From JACCXG01 sp963717745 (GTDB taxonomy: Bacteria > Acidobacteriota > Vicinamibacteria > Vicinamibacterales > 2-12-FULL-66-21): a stretch of 64,000 nucleotides of DNA. The notes under the pieces were generated by a model. That model was not told where the DNA came from. It searched no databases and was given only the letters and a program-made list of their open reading frames with translations. Both the position numbers and the translations under genes were made by a program. The stretch lies in NCBI GenBank assembly GCA_963717745.1, contig CAVQXJ010000024.1:62001-126000 (forward strand). Direction: 5' to 3'. This document shows, one piece after another, positions 26,656 through 34,232 of this stretch (position 1 is the stretch's first letter; every line of letters begins with the position of its first letter).

Positions 26656-28550
26656 CGCACTTCCGCATATTGCGCCGGGACGGGATCTCCCGCCGCCAGT
26701 GCGGCCTTGACGTCCCGTGCGTGGCGGCATTGTCCACGGTATTCGAAGCCCGGACAGGTGCAGGTGACGTCCGCGTCGATCGCCACGACCTCGTACTCGA
26801 GCCCCTGGTGCGACGTGCTGGCGATTCGAAAGCGGCGGGCCGACGGGCCGGACAGCACCTTCACCAGTCCCTCGAGCGCGCGCGCCAGCGCCTGACGCTC
26901 GCGGTCGCTCCGCGCAGCGGCGGCCGGTCGTCCCGCCGCGGCCTGGTGTGTCTCACGAAACTCCTGTGAGGCCTGCCGCAGCAGCCTGGTGATGACCTCG
27001 TCGTCTTCGACGCTCCCTTGGGAGGTGGCACGGGCAGAGATCGCATGGAGGATGTGCTGCAGCTCGTCGAGCACGTCGCCGCCGTATCCCGCCGCCAACG
27101 CCTCTCCTTCGACGATCGCGTTGACGAGCGCGGCTTTGGTTTCGAGCACCGCCTCGACGAAATCGTCGATGGTGTTCCGGGCGACGAAGTAGGTGACGTT
27201 GACGGTGCGGGTCTGGCCGATCCGGTACGCGCGGTCCTCGGCCTGCCAATGGTTGGTCGGCACCCAGTCGAGGTCGTTGAACACGACCTGCGTCGCGGCC
27301 GTCAGGTTCACACCGGTCCCGCCCGCAATGATGTTCGCCACGAACACGCGAACCCCATCGTCGTGCTGGAATCGATCGACGAGCTGCTGCCGCATGCCGG
27401 AAGGGGTCTGGCCCGTGAGCACGACGGCGGCGGCGCCCAGCTCGCGGGCCAGCTTCTGAACCGGGTCTTCGAAGCACGAAAAGACGATGACCTTCTCGCC
27501 TTGATCGATCGCCCCCCTGACGAAGTCGAGCGTCGCGGACACCTTGGCGATCGCGAGCGCCTGACGCGCCTCGACGACGAACGCCAGCAGCTTGCCGCGC
27601 CTGCGCAGGTCCAGGGCTCGCGCCGTCGCGGGGCGGTCGTGTTTTCCGGCGAGGATCTCGAATACCTTTCTGACCGCTCGCGCGCCGGTCCCGGCCGGGA
27701 TTTCGACGGGTAGCCACGTCCGCAGCTTCGGCGGGAGCGATAGCACGTCGTCCTTCGAGCGCCGCAGCATGACCCCGTGCAGCTGGACGGTCAGCTCTTC
27801 GATGTTGGAGGCGCCCCCGGTCTTCCATCCGTATTCCCCTTTCTCGGCCGCACAGTAGCGTCTGGCGAACGCCAGAAAGCTGCGTCCGAGCGGGTGACCC
27901 ACCAACTGGAGGAGCACGAACAGATCGCGCGGCCGGCTGGTCAGCGGCGTTCCGGTCAGGAGCTGCACCACGGGCCCTTGTCGCGCCGTTGCCTTCGGCG
28001 AAGGCGAAGCCTGTCGCGCCGGAGCCTGTGGCGGAGGCGGACTGGTGGTCAATTGTCGCGCGAGCTTGCTGCGTGCGCTGGTGTGGTTCTTCAGGTAGTG
28101 CGCTTCGTCGAACACCAGCGCGGCCCAGGGCACGCGCTGGAGGCTGTCGATGTGCCGTCCGATGATGTCGTAGTTGAGGATGACCCACTCGGCCGTGGGG
28201 GAGACTGGGGCGCTTCCCTCGATCACCAGAATCGAACTGCCCGGCGCGACGACCTCGATCTCACGCGCCCAGTTGCGCTTGACCGACGCGGGACAGACGA
28301 CCAGGCGAGGTCCGCCCGGCGCGAGGTAGCGCAGCGAGACGATCGCCTGGCGGGTCTTTCCGAGGCCCATGTCATCGGCCAGGATTGCGCGCCGCCGTCC
28401 GAGCAGGAACGCGACGCCTTCGATCTGGTGAGGGAAGAGACCCTCGGCGAGCGCGACGGCGCTTCTGAACGCCGCGTCGGGATCGCCGGACAGCTCGAGC
28501 AGGTGAGCGAATGCCGCGGCTTGTGAGTCGAGCGGGTCTGCCATGGGCAA
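26652..28550 (-). CDS. SNF2-family helicase with C-terminal SWIM zinc finger
   Basis: A 632-residue ATPase resembling SMARCAL1-type proteins. Motif I is DDMGLGKT (59-66), motif II DEAH (148-151), motif III LLTGTPL (197-203) and motif VI QAEDRAYRIGQTRTV. The C-terminus carries CTCPGFEYRGQCRH, a SWIM zinc finger (CxC...CxH). It should translocate on DNA using ATP and could remodel forks or protein-DNA complexes. Residues 170-193, between motifs II and III, are a Pro/Ala-rich insertion encoded by a short repeat. It is the first gene of a coupled pair with the phosphatase-fold protein. Confidence 0.92.
   Translation of the reverse strand: MPMADPLDSQAAAFAHLLELSGDPDAAFRSAVALAEGLFPHQIEGVAFLLGRRRAILADDMGLGKTRQAIVSLRYLAPGGPRLVVCPASVKRNWAREIEVVAPGSSILVIEGSAPVSPTAEWVILNYDIIGRHIDSLQRVPWAALVFDEAHYLKNHTSARSKLARQLTTSPPPPQAPARQASPSPKATARQGPVVQLLTGTPLTSRPRDLFVLLQLVGHPLGRSFLAFARRYCAAEKGEYGWKTGGASNIEELTVQLHGVMLRRSKDDVLSLPPKLRTWLPVEIPAGTGARAVRKVFEILAGKHDRPATARALDLRRRGKLLAFVVEARQALAIAKVSATLDFVRGAIDQGEKVIVFSCFEDPVQKLARELGAAAVVLTGQTPSGMRQQLVDRFQHDDGVRVFVANIIAGGTGVNLTAATQVVFNDLDWVPTNHWQAEDRAYRIGQTRTVNVTYFVARNTIDDFVEAVLETKAALVNAIVEGEALAAGYGGDVLDELQHILHAISARATSQGSVEDDEVITRLLRQASQEFRETHQAAAGRPAAAARSDRERQALARALEGLVKVLSGPSARRFRIASTSHQGLEYEVVAIDADVTCTCPGFEYRGQCRHARDVKAALAAGDPVPAQYAEVR
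27979..28021. repeat. Short repeat insertion in the SNF2 gene
   Basis: A 10-bp direct repeat TGTCGCGCCG (27979-27988 and 28012-28021) flanks a near-perfect palindrome GCCTTCG-G-CGAAGGC (27991-28005). It encodes part of the Pro/Ala-rich loop between helicase motifs II and III. The arrangement suggests insertion of a small mobile palindrome that left the frame open. Confidence 0.55.
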
Positions 28551-28604
28551 GCCACGGATTCTATGCTGTCACGCGCGCAAGGCGTCGCCAGTTCACGCTC
28601 CCCG

Positions 28605-28730
28605 CTGCTCGCGGCAACCGGGTACTTTCAGCCGCTGATGGGTGGTTCGCGGGCCAGTGAGCTTTAACAGGAGGGCCAGGAGGTCAGGAGGAAACCAGAT
28701 GTATTTCTCCTGATCTCCTGGCCCTCCTGT
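28605..28730 (+). repeat. Composite AGGAGG hairpin repeat (family D, copy 1)
   Basis: A 5' block (CTGCTCGCGGCAACCGGGTA... with TTTCAGCCGCTGATGGG) is followed by a long hairpin whose arms begin ACAGGAGGGCCAGGAGGTC and end CTCCTGGCCCTCCTGT. It matches two other copies, at 48318-48473 (inverted) and 53391-53560. This copy lacks the 3' block. It lies between divergent genes. Confidence 0.85.
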
Positions 28731-28836
28731 GATCGCGAGCGTTGCGAATCACCCCCGTCCCCGCTCCAAGGGGCCGGTGCTCGCGGCGGTGTGTCCCGTT
28801 GCACCGTTGCACATAGGGCGTGACAGAATTCCCCGC

Positions 28837-29805
28837 ATGACCCGTTGGGGCATCATCGGCTGCGGCGACGTCACCGAGGTGAAGAGCGGGCCCGGCTTCC
28901 AGAAAGCCGACGGCTCCGGCCTGGTGGCCGTGATGCGGCGCGACCTGGCGAAGGCGCAGGATTACGCGCGGCGCCACGGTGTGCCGCGCGCGTATGACCA
29001 CGCCGACGCGCTCATCAACGATCCGGAGGTCGACGCCGTCTACATCGCCACGCCCCCGTCCAGCCACTGTGAGCTGACGCTCGCGGTCGCCGCCGCCGGC
29101 AAGCCGTGCCTGGTCGAGAAGCCGATGGCCACGAACCATCGCGAGTGCCTTCGCATGATCGAGGCCTGTGCCGCGCGCGGCGTGCCGCTCTGGGTGGCCT
29201 ACTACCGCCGGGCGCTGCCGCGGTTCGTGCTGGTCCGGGATCTTCTCGCGGCGGGCGCGATTGGGCAGGTCACCTCGGTACACGTCGCGGTCACGAAGCC
29301 GCTGGCCGGCGCCGAGCGCGCCAACTGGCGGTTCGATCCGGCGATCGCGGGCGGCGGCCTGCTCTTCGACCTCGGGTCGCATTGTGTGGACCTCCTCGAC
29401 TTCTTCCTCGGCCCGATCACTGGCGTTGCCGGGTTCCCGATCAATACCGCCGGCGCCTACCAGGCAGAGGACGTGACCGCCGCGGCTTTCAGCTTCCGCG
29501 GTCAGGTGGTGGGAACCGCGATCTGGAATTTCCACGCCGGATCGTCGGCCGACACCATGACGTTCACCGGATCGGACGGCCTGCTGGAGGCGCCGATCTT
29601 CAGCGACACCGATGTCATCCTCACCCGGGGACGCGAGCGGCAGACGCATGCGGTCCGCTATCCGCCGCACGTGCACCAGCCGCTGATTCAGACCATCGTC
29701 GACGAGCTCGCAGGGAAGGGGCCGTGCCCCTCGACCGGTGAGAGCGGCGCGCGGGCGTCGCGGGTGCTCGACGAATGTCTGCGGGTGTCAGGCAGTGAAT
29801 CGTGA
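28837..29805 (+). CDS. Gfo/Idh/MocA-family oxidoreductase
   Basis: A 322-residue NAD(P)-dependent sugar dehydrogenase-like enzyme. The cofactor loop is GIIGCGDVTE near the N-terminus, then VDAVYIATPPSSHCELTLA and the catalytic-lysine motif CLVEKPMATN. The C-terminal domain has GGGLLFDLGSHCVDLLDFFLG. It probably oxidises or reduces a sugar or inositol derivative in the cytoplasm. The start at 28837 begins the Rossmann fold directly (MTRWGIIGCGD). The last residues (VSGSES) and the stop are encoded by repeat family E, so the natural C-terminus may have been replaced. Confidence 0.92.
   Translation: MTRWGIIGCGDVTEVKSGPGFQKADGSGLVAVMRRDLAKAQDYARRHGVPRAYDHADALINDPEVDAVYIATPPSSHCELTLAVAAAGKPCLVEKPMATNHRECLRMIEACAARGVPLWVAYYRRALPRFVLVRDLLAAGAIGQVTSVHVAVTKPLAGAERANWRFDPAIAGGGLLFDLGSHCVDLLDFFLGPITGVAGFPINTAGAYQAEDVTAAAFSFRGQVVGTAIWNFHAGSSADTMTFTGSDGLLEAPIFSDTDVILTRGRERQTHAVRYPPHVHQPLIQTIVDELAGKGPCPSTGESGARASRVLDECLRVSGSES
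29785..29805 (+). repeat. Family E repeat, single arm (copy 1)
   Basis: This 21-base arm, beginning GTGTCAGGCAGTG, is identical to the arms at 35791, 47362 and 62922. Here it encodes the final codons and the TGA stop of the oxidoreductase, then runs into the family A palindrome through CTCATGTCAAATCCC, exactly as at 35.8 kb. Confidence 0.9.
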
Positions 29806-29812
29806 CTCATGT

Positions 29813-29975
29813 CAAATCCCAAATCCCAAATCCCAAGCTCCAACCACTCCCAATGGCCAACTTCCAAAGCCAACTCCCAACGGCCAAATCCCAACTCCTA
29901 ACTCCAAGTCCGAAGGAGCTTGGGATTTGGGGGTTGGGAGTGGTTGGAGCTTGGGATTTGGGATTTGGGATTTGG
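29813..29975. repeat. Family A palindrome (AAATCCC type), copy 1
   Basis: A long imperfect palindrome: runs of AAATCCC and AGCTCCAACCACTCCCAA on the left, and their complements (GAGTGGTTGGAGCTTGGG, GGGATTTGGGATTTGG) on the right. Four copies lie between 29.8 and 35.9 kb, always between genes. The RNA would fold into a strong stem on either strand. Confidence 0.9.
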
Positions 29976-29984
29976 CAACAGCCC

Positions 29985-31186
29985 CCCATCTTCCGATCCA
30001 CCGCTGACGTCGTCCGGGTCGAGGCGTCCGTGCTCGACAAGGATCGCCGCGCCGGGACTTCGAGCGCTCGATGGGCGAAGCGAACGTGACCGTCCACGTG
30101 CTCGACCCGGTTGGCGTCGACAGTGAGGCCAGCACGCCGCTGGGCTCCAGGCGCATGCGGGAGCGCCTGGACTCCCTGCCCGTGATCGCGGACATGACCC
30201 GGGGCCGCACCGTGACCAACACTTCCGCGCCCGAAGACCACGTGGCCTCGATCCTCGACGAGAGCAGCGCCTACTACGTCCTCGGCTTCACGCCCGCGCC
30301 GCCGGCAACAGGGGACGCGACGCGCCGCATCGAGGTCCGTGTGCGTCCTCGTGGTCTCACGGTGAAGGCGCGAAACCAGTACAACGCAGCGGAGCAGCCG
30401 GCGCCGGCGAGCCCGGCTCCGCCGGCCCTGACGCGAGCCGTCACCGACGTGCTGCCGGCCCGTGGTGTGCCGTTGGAAGCGTCCGCCGTGCCGATGATCG
30501 CCGGTTCACGTCCGGCCGCGGTGCTCGTCGGCCGCCTCGGCACGGCCGTCGCGCGTCCGATCGCGATGCTCATCGCCGCGTTCACGCCTCGCGCGGCCCC
30601 GGTCGTGTCACGACGGATCGCGATCGCACCCGCAACCGGCGGAGGCACCGGACCGGCCGCTCTGGGGCTGGTGTCGGCGTTGGCGCTCGAGCCCGGCTCT
30701 TACGAGATTCGCGTTGCGGCCGAACTACCGGGAGGTGCGGCTGGCAGCGTGCACACCTTCGTCGACATCCCCGACTTCAGGCAGGCCCGGCTGTCGATGT
30801 CCGGAGTGCTGCTGCACGTCGCGCCCGAAGAACCCGTCGCATCCCGGGACGAAATCGACGGCGCCCTGCCGTTCGTGCCGACCGCCCGTCGTAGGTTCAC
30901 GAGCACCGACACGGTGTCGGCGTTCGTGCAGGTGAGCCAGGGCACGCTGCGAAAGGATCCGCTGCAGCCGGTCGCCCTGCTCCTCCGCATTGATGACACG
31001 CACGGCACAGCGCTCCGGAATCAGACCGGCACGCTGAGCCCTGCCGACTTTGCCGACCACAGAACCGCGAATTCCCGGCTCTCACTGCCTCTTCGCGGAC
31101 TGCCGCCGGGGCGGTATCTGTTGACCCTCCAAGCGGCGCTCGGTGAGCGCCGAACGGAACGACTGGTGAGATTCGAGGTGGAGTAG
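29985..31186 (+). pseudogene. VWFA-related protein with the von Willebrand domain deleted
   Basis: A short stretch downstream of the family A repeat reads FRSTADVVRVEASVLDKDRR, the conserved beginning of Acidobacteriota VWFA-related secreted proteins. Close by, in another frame, the sequence continues DFERSMGEANVTVHVLDPVG and runs as a 371-residue open frame (ATG at 30071) that matches only the C-terminal part of that family (SSAYYVLGFTPAP, PGRYLLTLQAALGERRTERL). The signal peptide and nearly the whole VWA domain with its metal site are missing; the deletion junction is near 30055. The remaining frame could still be translated, but without an export signal. I regard it as a decayed gene. Confidence 0.75.
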
Positions 31187-31187
31187 T

Positions 31188-31355
31188 CAAATCCCAAATC
31201 CCAAGCTCCAAATCCCAACCACTCCCAATGTCCAACTTCCAAAGCCACTCCCAACTCCCAACGCCCAACTCCCAAACCTCACCTCCAAGTTCGAAGGGCC
31301 TTGGGATTTGGGGGTTGGGAGTGGTTGGAGCTTGGGATTTGGGATTTGGGATTTG
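31188..31355. repeat. Family A palindrome, copy 2
   Basis: Same composition and symmetry as the copy at 29813. It fills all the space between the VWFA remnant (stop at 31186) and the ADOP remnant (ATG at 31358). Confidence 0.9.
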
Positions 31356-31357
31356 AT

Positions 31358-32031
31358 ATGAACGCTCTCTTGCACCTCGAGCGTCTCTGGCAGGACGTGA
31401 GGCACGGCGCGCGCGTGTTCGCCCGCAACCGGGCGTTGACGGCCATCGCGGTCCTGTCGATCGCGTGCGGCACCGGCGCCAACGTCGCGATGTTCAGCGT
31501 CGCCGACGCCATGCTGCTGCGGCCGCTCCCGGTCTCGCGGCCCGGCGACCTGCTGGCGCTGGGATTCAAGTCCGAAACCGCGACCCGGCTCGAACAGGGC
31601 CACGCCTCCTACCTCGATTATCAGGATCTCCGCGCGCGCGCCCGCAGCTTCGACGGGATCCTCGCCTACGACTACGGAACCGTCGGCATGACGCTCCGCC
31701 GCGGCGACCCGCCTCGCGTCCGGTTCGCCTCTTTCGTCAGCGACAACTTCTTCAGCGTGCTCGGGGTGCCGTTGCCGCTCGGCCGCGAATTCCGCACGGA
31801 CGAAGCGTCAGCCGGGACGCCGGCCCGTGTCGTCATCCTGACGGACGCCTCGCGCTGAGTGTGGCCGCGTCGTCTGTGCTGCTGGGCATGGTGCCTACCG
31901 ACGAACGAATGACGTCCGGCATCTACTGGCTCGTCGTGCCCCTGCTCGTCGCCGTGACCTCGCTCGCCGCCGCCGTGCCCGCCCGGCATGCCGCGCGCAT
32001 CAACCCGACGGTGGCTCTACGGTCCGAGTGA
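31358..32031 (+). pseudogene. ADOP permease remnant with most of the gene deleted
   Basis: The first 166 codons (31358-31858) match an ADOP permease N-terminus: RLWQDVRHGARVFARNRALT, IAVLSIACGTGANVAMFSVA, the start of the periplasmic core and LGREFRTDEASAG, ending at a stop after VVILTDASR. Immediately after, in another frame, the last 57 codons of such a permease follow (MTSGIYWLVVPLLVAVTSLA, ARINPTVALRSE). About 600 codons between are missing. It is flanked on both sides by family A palindromes and has no PadR gene. It is non-functional as a transporter. Confidence 0.85.
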
Positions 32032-32034
32032 AAT

Positions 32035-32189
32035 CAAATCCCAAATCCCAAGCTCCAAGCGCCAACCACTCCCAATACCCAAGCTCCAAAGCCAACTCCC
32101 AACTCCCAACTCCCAACCCCAAGTTCGAAGGACCTTGGGAGTTGGGAGTTGGGAGTGGTTGGAGCTTGGAGCTTGGGATTTGGGATTTG
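32035..32189. repeat. Family A palindrome, copy 3
   Basis: Same family as the copies at 29813, 31188 and 35819. It separates the ADOP remnant from the convergent methyltransferase gene and could serve as a terminator for both. Confidence 0.9.
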
Positions 32190-32191
32190 TC

Positions 32192-32914
32192 TTAGTCCAG
32201 TCTGAGAGCCAGGAACGCGACCTGGCTCTCGTGAACCATTGCATCGAGCGGCGGGGTCGTCAGGACGAACCCCGCGCCGTCGAGCACGTCCAGCCACTGC
32301 TGACGCGTGAACAGCGCGTGCCGATGGCGATCGTGGACGACTCGCACGTCGGCGCCATCCCTCAGCAGACAGGCGTAGTGCACTTCATAGAAGGTCTCGC
32401 CAGGATTTGGGGCGAACGTCCATTCCACGTAGCGCAGCGCGCGGCCATCCACACCGTCGTGGCCGCCATGGTCAGCGCCCGGTGCGAATGATTCCCGGGT
32501 GCCGTCAGGCACGAACAGCGCGACGCCTCCGGGACGCGTGTGCACGTAGGCGGTCCGCACCGCGCGGGACAGGTCGTCGAGCGACGTCATGTACTCCACG
32601 GCGTCGTGGACGAACACGGCATCGAATTGCCGGTCCAGGCGCAGCTCGCGCATGTCCCCCTGGATGTGCTCGCAATCGGGGTTGATGGAGCGCGACAGCT
32701 CCAGCATGCGCGGCGACAGGTCGGTCAGCGTGCAGGTGAAGTGTCGCTTCATGTGCGACGCGTTGTTGCCGCCGCCCGCGCCGAGCTCGAGCAGCGTTCG
32801 AGCCTCCGGTCGCGCGCCGTGAATGAAGCGCACGTAATCGGCGGCTTCGTCGGCGTATTCACTCGGGTGAGTGAGCAGGTGAAACCAGTCGGCGATCTCG
32901 TTGTAAATCTTCAC
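32192..32914 (-). CDS. SAM-dependent methyltransferase
   Basis: A 240-residue protein of the class I fold: TLLELGAGGGNNASHMKRHF (motif I), TLTDLSPRMLELSRSINPDC, HIQGDMRELRLDRQFDAVFV and the post-core VHTRPGGVALFVPDGTRESF. The start is a GTG at 32914 (VKIYNEIADWFHLL) with GGAGGA four bases upstream. It resembles methyltransferases that begin with an IYNEIADWFHLLT helix, of unknown substrate. There is no signal peptide. It is convergent with the ADOP remnant across a family A palindrome. Confidence 0.88.
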   Translation of the reverse strand: MKIYNEIADWFHLLTHPSEYADEAADYVRFIHGARPEARTLLELGAGGGNNASHMKRHFTCTLTDLSPRMLELSRSINPDCEHIQGDMRELRLDRQFDAVFVHDAVEYMTSLDDLSRAVRTAYVHTRPGGVALFVPDGTRESFAPGADHGGHDGVDGRALRYVEWTFAPNPGETFYEVHYACLLRDGADVRVVHDRHRHALFTRQQWLDVLDGAGFVLTTPPLDAMVHESQVAFLALRLD

Positions 32915-33072
32915 AGGGTCCTCCGATGTCAGGGAGTTGGTTCATCACACGGCAGGGACGAACGGACAACCGACCTGGCAGGAGGACCACGAGCCCGGCA
33001 TCACGCAGGGGCGCGAATCATGATCCGTATCATGAGGAACGGCCGATGCCGAGTCAAGCGCCCTCCTCCGCG

Positions 33073-33106
33073 CTTCCACCTTCGCCAAGGCTCCGGCGGA
33101 CAAGTC
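33073..33106. repeat. Short repeat shared with 53875-53908
   Basis: Thirty-four bases containing CTTCCACCTTCGCC and CGGCGGACAAGTC match 31 of 34 positions at 53875-53908, where the repeat lies within a coding frame. Here it is intergenic. It is probably a scattered small palindromic element. Confidence 0.6.
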
Positions 33107-33186
33107 GCGCGACCGGCTTCGCTTTCGGTCGTCCTTTTCCGATCTTCTCCAGCAAGGGCGCGATGCCCCCGAGACAGGAGACGGGC

Positions 33187-33312
33187 ATGGGACAGACGGT
33201 AGCCATCCTCGACGGTGGCATCGGCGGCCTGACCGCCGCGCACGAACTGGCCGAGCGGGGCTTCGACGTTCGGGTCTTCGAATGTCCGTGCCAGCCCGTG
33301 CCTGCTTCCTGA
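33187..33312 (+). pseudogene. N-terminal fragment of an FAD/NAD(P)-dependent oxidoreductase
   Basis: Only the dinucleotide-binding start remains: MGQTVAILDGGIGGLTAAHE then LAERGFDVRVFE, after which the frame reads CPCQPVPAS and stops. The first glycine of GxGxxG is replaced by aspartate (LDGGIGG). Nothing resembling the catalytic part follows before 33462. It appears to be a truncated relic of an amine-oxidase-like gene. Confidence 0.7.
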
Positions 33313-33461
33313 AACTGGCGACGTCGGATAGGATGCGCCAACGCCGCCTGCGTCCGGATTTCGCGCACATCTGGTTCGACCCTCGTCCTCCAGGGTGATG
33401 CGCACCAGCAGGGTCATCGGTTTCGCAAGTACAGGCGGCCCCATTCCAGAGGAGAGGTCTG
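33313..33461. other. Intergenic region after the oxidoreductase relic
   Basis: I see no coding potential here. AGAGGAGAGG just before 33462 is a strong ribosome site for the DUF1080 gene. Confidence 0.5.
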
Positions 33462-34217
33462 ATGAAAGCAACGGCCTGTGTATCGGCTGCCGCGCTCGCG
33501 CTGGTCCTGGCGATGCCGGCGGCCCGGCCTGAGGCGCAGGGCGCCGTGCCCGCGGGGTTTACATCTCTGTTCAACGGCAAGGATCTGACCGGTTGGAAAA
33601 TCCCGGAGGGCGATGGCGGCCACTGGAAGGTCGTGGACGGCGTGATCGACTACGACGCCGGCAGTCAGGCCAAGGACAAGAACCTCTGGACCGAGAAGTC
33701 GTTCAAAAACTTCGAGTTGAAGGTTGATTGGCGCATCAAGGCGACGCCGTTCATCAGCAAGAACATGAAGATCGTGATGCCCGACGGGCACAACAAGCTC
33801 GATGAGAACGGGAAGGAGATCAACCTCACCGCGCCGGATTCGGATTCCGGGCTGATGCCGCGCGGCTCGGGCCGGGCGCAGTTCAACATCTGGTGCTGGC
33901 CGGTGGGCTCGGGCGAAATGTATGGCTACCGGACGGACCCGAAGAGTCCGCCGGCGCTCAAGGCGGCGGTGACGCCGCGGATGAACGCCGACCACGACAT
34001 CGGTCAGTGGAACACGTTCGAGCTGACGGTGCAGGGCAGTGATGTCACGCTGTTCCTGAATGGCAAGAACGTGATTCCCAAGGTGACGCTGCCCGATCTG
34101 CCGGCCGAAGGCCCGATCGGCCTGCAGCACCACGGCGGGCGGACGCCCGACGGTGGCTACAGCGGCATTCCGGCGCTGGTGCAGTTCAAGAACATTTACG
34201 TGAAGGAACTGAAGTAG
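33462..34217 (+). CDS. Secreted DUF1080 protein
   Basis: A 251-residue protein with an export signal (VSAAALALVLAMPAARPEAQ). The DUF1080 domain starts with FTSLFNGKDLTGWKIPEGDG and includes FELKVDWRIKATPFISKN, SDSGLMPRGSGRAQFNIW and IGLQHHGGRTPDGGYSGIPA. It probably binds or hydrolyses a sugar in the periplasm. AGAGGAGAGG upstream is a strong ribosome site. The GH51-like gene follows after 15 bases, suggesting an operon for glycan use. Confidence 0.92.
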   Translation: MKATACVSAAALALVLAMPAARPEAQGAVPAGFTSLFNGKDLTGWKIPEGDGGHWKVVDGVIDYDAGSQAKDKNLWTEKSFKNFELKVDWRIKATPFISKNMKIVMPDGHNKLDENGKEINLTAPDSDSGLMPRGSGRAQFNIWCWPVGSGEMYGYRTDPKSPPALKAAVTPRMNADHDIGQWNTFELTVQGSDVTLFLNGKNVIPKVTLPDLPAEGPIGLQHHGGRTPDGGYSGIPALVQFKNIYVKELK

Positions 34218-34232
34218 GACGCCGAGCGGTCG

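Noticed and set aside
28684..29676. A 330-codon minus-strand open frame
   Set aside because: It is the high-GC shadow of the oxidoreductase and has no domain or ribosome site.
29813..29975. CRISPR-like array
   Set aside because: The units are imperfect, mirror-arranged as one palindrome and without regular spacers. No cas gene is nearby.
33019..33034. CATGAT-CCGT-ATCATG as an operator
   Set aside because: Arms are only six bases, and the nearest gene downstream is a relic.
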